From an uncultured Clostridia bacterium (GTDB lineage: Bacteria > Bacillota > Clostridia > TANB77 > CAG-508), in the NCBI GenBank assembly GCA_944389395.1, contig CALXME010000011.1, positions 1 to 39,667 of the forward strand: a stretch of DNA of 39,667 bases. Direction: 5' to 3'. The position numbers and the translations under genes are program-made. Shown here in pieces: positions 37,589 through 39,667 of the stretch (position 1 is its first letter; every line of letters begins with the position of its first letter). The notes below the pieces were generated by a model that saw nothing but the letters and a program-made list of their open reading frames with translations, had not been told where the DNA came from and did not search any database.

Positions 37589-37695
37589 TTGGCATTGGTT
37601 CCAAGGTGGCATTGGTTCCAGGTATGGATGCCAAATTTTTAAGAAAAATTTGGCATCCATACCTGGAACCAATGCCACCTTGGAACCAATGCCAA
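37589..37695. repeat. 107-bp perfect palindromic repeat element
   Basis: Two 52-base arms (37589-37640 and 37644-37695) are exact reverse complements around a 3-base AAG centre. Each arm carries two copies of GGCATTGGTTCCA followed by GGTATGGATGCCAAA. The same unit occurs at both window ends (1-91 and 39614-39667). It lacks a T-run on the 3' side, so it does not look like a terminator. No terminal transposon features or open frame are present. The GC-richer composition differs from the surroundings. Confidence 0.95.
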
Positions 37696-37720
37696 CATAA
37701 AAAAGATAAGGAGAAGGAAA

Positions 37721-38473
37721 ATGAAATTAATTTCATGGAATGTAAATGGAATAAGAGCATGTGTAAACAAAGGGTTTGAAGAATTTTTCAAGCAAATAGA
37801 TGCAGATATTTTTTGTATTCAAGAAACAAAATGCCAACCAGGACAAATTGCTTTAGAATTCGAAGGTTATATAAGTTATTGGAATAGTGCAGAAAAAAAA
37901 GGATATTCTGGAACTGCTATTTTTACCAAACAAAAGCCGATAAAAGTACAATATGGGATTGGAATAGAAGAACATGATAAAGAAGGAAGAGTCATTACAT
38001 TAGAATACGAGAACTTTTATATGGTAAATATTTATACTCCTAATTCTAAAAGAGAATTGGAAAGACTAGATTATAGACAAATATGGGAAGATGAAATTAG
38101 AAAATATATATTAAACTTAAATAATAAAAAACCAGTTATTATGTGTGGAGATTTAAATGTAGCACATAACGAAATAGACTTAAAAAATCCAAAAACTAAT
38201 AAAGGTAATGCAGGATTTACAAATGAGGAAAGAAATAAAATGACAGAGTTATTAAATTCTGGATTTATCGATACTTATCGATATTTGTACCCAAAAAAAG
38301 AAGGAGCTTATAGCTGGTGGTCATATATGGGAAGAGCAAGAGAAAAAAATGTAGGTTGGAGAATAGATTATTTTATAGTTTCTGAAAGTATTAAAGATAA
38401 AATAAAAGAAGCTACAATTTATCCTGAAGTAATGGGAAGTGACCATTGCCCAGTAGGATTAGAAATATTTTAA
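37721..38473 (+). CDS. exoA: Exodeoxyribonuclease III, AP endonuclease
   Basis: A 250-aa Xth/ExoA enzyme that cleaves DNA at abasic sites in base excision repair. The catalytic motifs are all present: SWNVNGIRA (N7), QETKCQ (E35), GDLNVAH (D144, N146), the WWSYM and RIDYF regions, and the final GSDHCPVGL (D241, H242). AAGGAGAAGG precedes the ATG. No clear promoter is seen between the upstream terminator, the palindrome and the start, so its transcription may begin within or just next to the palindrome. The AI-2E permease gene follows after 20 bases. Confidence 0.95.
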   Translation: MKLISWNVNGIRACVNKGFEEFFKQIDADIFCIQETKCQPGQIALEFEGYISYWNSAEKKGYSGTAIFTKQKPIKVQYGIGIEEHDKEGRVITLEYENFYMVNIYTPNSKRELERLDYRQIWEDEIRKYILNLNNKKPVIMCGDLNVAHNEIDLKNPKTNKGNAGFTNEERNKMTELLNSGFIDTYRYLYPKKEGAYSWWSYMGRAREKNVGWRIDYFIVSESIKDKIKEATIYPEVMGSDHCPVGLEIF

Positions 38474-38493
38474 TTTTGATAGGAGTGTAGTAA

Positions 38494-39609
38494 ATGGAAA
38501 AAATGAAAGAACATTGGAAAAAATGGGTATATTGGTTTTTATTAGGAGTAGCTATTATTATTGTTTATAAACTCTTTGATAATTTTCAAGATGTTATGGG
38601 AGTAGTACATAAATTTTTAGATATAATAGCTCCTTTTTTTGCTGGTATATTTATTGCTTATTTGCTATATATGCCATGTAAAAAAATCGAAGAAACATTT
38701 CTAAAGTCTAAAATTAAATTTGTTAGAAAAAAAGCTAGAACATTGAGTATTATGACAGTTTATCTTATAGTGGTATTATTATTAGTTATTTTAATTAATG
38801 TAATTCTACCTGTTGTGTTAGAAAGTGTAGAAGATTTAATTAATAACATTCAAAGCTATTATGAGCTTGCAATACAAAAATACAATGATTTACCAGAAGA
38901 CTCTTTCTTAAAAGGAGAAGTAGTAAAAGATGCTATTCAGGGAATTCAAAATATAGACATTAAACAATATTTTCAGGTAGATAAAATATTGGCATATATA
39001 GGAAGTGCTATTCAAGCTGTAACAGGTATTTTTGATATATTTGTAGCTGTTGTTGTATCTATTTATATATTATCAGAAAGAACACAAATAATTCGTTTTC
39101 TAAAAAAATTCATGAGTGCAATATTAAAAGAAAGAGTATATCGAAATTTAGATAAATATTTTGATAATTCTAATCAAATTTTCTTTAAATTTATTGTTAG
39201 TCAATTTTTAGATGCGGTTATAGTTGGGATTTTGGTAACAATAGCAATGACAATAATGGGAATAAAATATGCACCATTGTTAGGATTTTTAATTGGATTA
39301 TTTAATATGATTCCATATATTGGAGCCATTATAGCAGTTGGTATTGCTGGTATTATTACTTTGATTACAGGTGGTATTAGTCAAACAATTTGGATGTTGA
39401 TTGTTGTTATAATTTTACAACAAATAGATGCAAATATCATTAACCCTAAAATTGTAGGCCAATCATTAAAAATAAGCCCACTATTCGTTCTTTTCTCTAT
39501 TACAGTTGGAGGAGCTTATTTTGGAATTTTAGGTATGTTTTTAGCGGTTCCTGTTACTGCTGTTATTAAAATATTGTTAGAAGATTATATAAGATATAAA
39601 ACTTGTTAG
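38494..39609 (+). CDS. AI-2E family transporter
   Basis: A 371-aa polytopic membrane protein of the AI-2E/PerM/YtvI superfamily, with about eight membrane segments and a central soluble stretch (about 112-165). The family-typical C-terminal part is present: NMIPYIGAIIA, a run to LQQIDANIINPKIVGQSLKISPL, then a glycine-rich last helix (GGAYFGILGMFLAVP). Members export or exchange small solutes and some act as sodium antiporters; the name does not prove autoinducer transport. It follows exoA, with AGGAGTG before the ATG. The gene ends 4 bases before the terminal repeat. Confidence 0.9.
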   Translation: MEKMKEHWKKWVYWFLLGVAIIIVYKLFDNFQDVMGVVHKFLDIIAPFFAGIFIAYLLYMPCKKIEETFLKSKIKFVRKKARTLSIMTVYLIVVLLLVILINVILPVVLESVEDLINNIQSYYELAIQKYNDLPEDSFLKGEVVKDAIQGIQNIDIKQYFQVDKILAYIGSAIQAVTGIFDIFVAVVVSIYILSERTQIIRFLKKFMSAILKERVYRNLDKYFDNSNQIFFKFIVSQFLDAVIVGILVTIAMTIMGIKYAPLLGFLIGLFNMIPYIGAIIAVGIAGIITLITGGISQTIWMLIVVIILQQIDANIINPKIVGQSLKISPLFVLFSITVGGAYFGILGMFLAVPVTAVIKILLEDYIRYKTC

Positions 39610-39613
39610 AAAA

Positions 39614-39667
39614 TTGGCATTGGTTCCAGGTTGGCATTGGTTCCAGGTATGGATGCCAAATTTTAAG
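39614..39667. repeat. Left half of a palindromic repeat, cut by the window end
   Basis: Two copies of TTGGCATTGGTTCCAGG (39614-39630 and 39631-39647), then TATGGATGCCAAATTTTAAG to the last base. This is the left arm plus the AAG centre of the element seen complete at 37589-37695. The expected right arm would begin just beyond the window. Confidence 0.92.

Overview
The window is strongly AT-rich, and its gene content points to an uncultivated, spore-forming, gut-type Clostridia. It carries the clostridial order DUF4321-radC-mreB-mreC-mreD-mrdA-minC, plus spoIIE, a mecA-like adaptor, and very large Ser/Thr/Asn-rich surface proteins with collagen-adhesin-like folds. No rRNA, tRNA, CRISPR array, phage gene or transposase was seen. 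The taxonomic placement is inference. Both ends of the window lie inside the same palindromic repeat family that also occurs as a complete 107-bp hairpin near 37.6 kb, so the window may be a contig that broke at this repeat.

Layout. 1-1.35 kb: repeat array, then a membrane-anchored M23 endopeptidase. 1.36-2.0 kb (-): MecA-like adaptor. 2.2-8.54 kb (+): cell-shape and division operon driven by a consensus promoter at 2178. 8.59-9.35 kb (-): two overlapping small hypothetical genes. 9.6-18.5 kb and 18.8-28.0 kb (+): two paralogous two-gene cassettes, each a DUF11/SdrD-B type stalk protein (A) followed by a CnaB/SpaA-type protein with a thioester-like head (B). 28.2-33.4 kb: spoIIE, a WG-repeat membrane protein and an unknown tail-anchored protein. 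33.5-34.6 kb: acpS and tatD. 34.7-36.2 kb (-): htpX and lemA. 36.6-39.6 kb: a G5/3D cell-wall enzyme, exonuclease III and an AI-2E family permease.

The main discovery candidate is a recoding rule. Three conserved genes in the shape/division operon (radC, mreB, and minC twice) are interrupted by what looks like one extra C. In all four places the extra C creates an in-frame CGG codon inside the tetranucleotide CGGA or CGGT. Dropping the C restores the conserved Gly and the family alignment (MreB L-GRTP, MinC L-GDV, RadC xTG). I read every CGG on the coding strand of every gene by eye. About fifty occur out of frame, for example AAC-GGA or GCG-GTT, but the only in-frame CGG codons among roughly 12,000 codons are these four. 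So every in-frame CGG coincides with a +1 frame change, and every frame change coincides with a CGG. The simplest biological reading is that CGG has no tRNA in this organism and is crossed by a +1 shift, or that CGGN is read as a four-base glycine codon. A systematic sequencing artefact is the main rival. TGA also terminates none of the 25 genes (TAA 18, TAG 7).

The remaining genes fit a Gram-positive cell envelope programme: elongation machinery (MreBCD, PBP2), wall hydrolases (M23, 3D-domain), surface adhesin cassettes, and entry into sporulation (SpoIIE).
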